A program made the position numbers and the translations under genes. 13,467 nt of DNA. It comes from Alphaproteobacteria bacterium (GTDB lineage Bacteria > Pseudomonadota > Alphaproteobacteria > Rs-D84). The notes beneath the pieces were generated by a model. That model did not search any database. It was not told where the DNA came from and was given only the letters and a program-made list of their open reading frames with translations. Where the stretch lies: positions 1-13,467 of the forward strand of contig JAGCOU010000027.1 in the NCBI GenBank assembly GCA_017642565.1, given 5' to 3'. Within the stretch, counting starts at the first letter, position 1. The number at the start of each line of letters is the position of its first letter. Shown piece after piece: positions 13,069 to 13,467 of the stretch.

Positions 13069-13467
13069 TTATTGTGATATGCCATAAAGTGCCGGTAAAT
13101 ACGTGTTTCGATAGCCGCCAGTAGAACTAGTATCCATAGTTTCCCAAGCACAAAAATAAGGGCAATATTTAAAACAAGCTTCTGTTTCACATTCATACGC
13201 CGCATCCATGTCGTGGTCATTATCCCAATAATGATTACAAGCGAGACCCAAAATCATACCTAACTTCCCCTCATAAAAAGCAATCCAATCTGTTGATGAC
13301 ACATTTTGCCGTGTTCCGTTTTGTGGCGTGTATCCCGTCACTTGACACCAACATGTCTTACCTGGATTGGCTGTTACCTGTGCATTAGATGCACGCCAGT
13401 TGTTACTTTGTCCAGATGGCCAGTATGGTTCGTCTTCTACATCACCTCTTCCACCTTGTAAAGAAGA
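13069..13467 (-). CDS. Cys-rich protein, C-terminal 132 aa (N-terminus outside window)
   Basis: The frame stays open to the window edge, so the start is missing; an internal GTG at 13341 is not needed as a start. Numbering from the first visible residue, cysteines are at 39, 41, 77, 93, 98, 102 and 106. They fall in two groups, C-W-C (39-41) and C-x4-C-x3-C-x3-C (93-106). The segment is also rich in Trp, Tyr, Asn and Gly, and such composition suggests a disulfide-stabilised secreted or surface domain. I do not recognise the family with confidence. A long AT-rich inverted repeat follows the stop. Confidence 0.7.
   Translation of the reverse strand, partial: SSLQGGRGDVEDEPYWPSGQSNNWRASNAQVTANPGKTCWCQVTGYTPQNGTRQNVSSTDWIAFYEGKLGMILGLACNHYWDNDHDMDAAYECETEACFKYCPYFCAWETMDTSSTGGYRNTYLPALYGISQ

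Overview
The window reads as a stretch of an AT-rich alphaproteobacterial chromosome. The evidence is the protein families (AcpP, FabF, MltG, LepA, RbfA and a YqaA-type DedA protein carrying the TPIPYK motif), the purine-rich AAAGGA-type ribosome binding sites and two short outer-membrane beta-barrel proteins ending in Phe. I infer a host- or gut-associated lineage, but sequence alone does not prove it. Almost every gene lies on the minus strand; one gene (11307-11879) is on the plus strand.

Layout from left to right. 1-216 is a non-coding run of GC-rich hairpins, closed by a terminator for the minus-strand barrel gene (217-1008). Next come mltG (1158-2171), an unrecognised 615-residue cytosolic protein built from repeated modules (2255-4102), and a flavodoxin (4203-4679). 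Two tandem tRNA-Pro genes follow (4814-5016), then a Cys-rich small protein (5060-5407) whose ATG directly abuts the fabF stop, fabF (5408-6658) and acpP (6772-7017). In many Alphaproteobacteria acpP, fabF and mltG sit together; here about 3.2 kb of tRNAs, flavodoxin and the modular protein separates fabF from mltG.

Upstream of acpP is a probable rbfA-lepA operon (9023-11185). It runs on into three unusual small genes: a 164-aa and a 116-aa unknown, then a 332-aa relative of P4-type tyrosine recombinases that has lost its catalytic residues. Spacing is 3 nt, 16 nt and a 1-nt overlap, so these genes probably share a transcript with lepA. A DedA/YqaA membrane protein (plus) converges on a second barrel gene (11883-12590, minus) with only 3 nt between them.

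The right end (12649-13068) is non-coding but highly structured. It holds an inverted copy of the hairpin element seen at the left end, a strong minus-strand terminator, a run of perfect hairpins and a long AT-rich inverted repeat. The window ends inside a minus-strand Cys-rich protein that is cut off at its N-terminus.

The recognisable genes serve fatty-acid synthesis (AcpP, FabF), cell-wall glycan length (MltG), ribosome maturation and translation (RbfA, LepA, tRNAs) and the envelope (barrels, DedA). The best candidates for something undescribed are the non-catalytic integrase-like protein with its two partners, the 615-aa modular protein, and the structured RNA/repeat regions at both ends.
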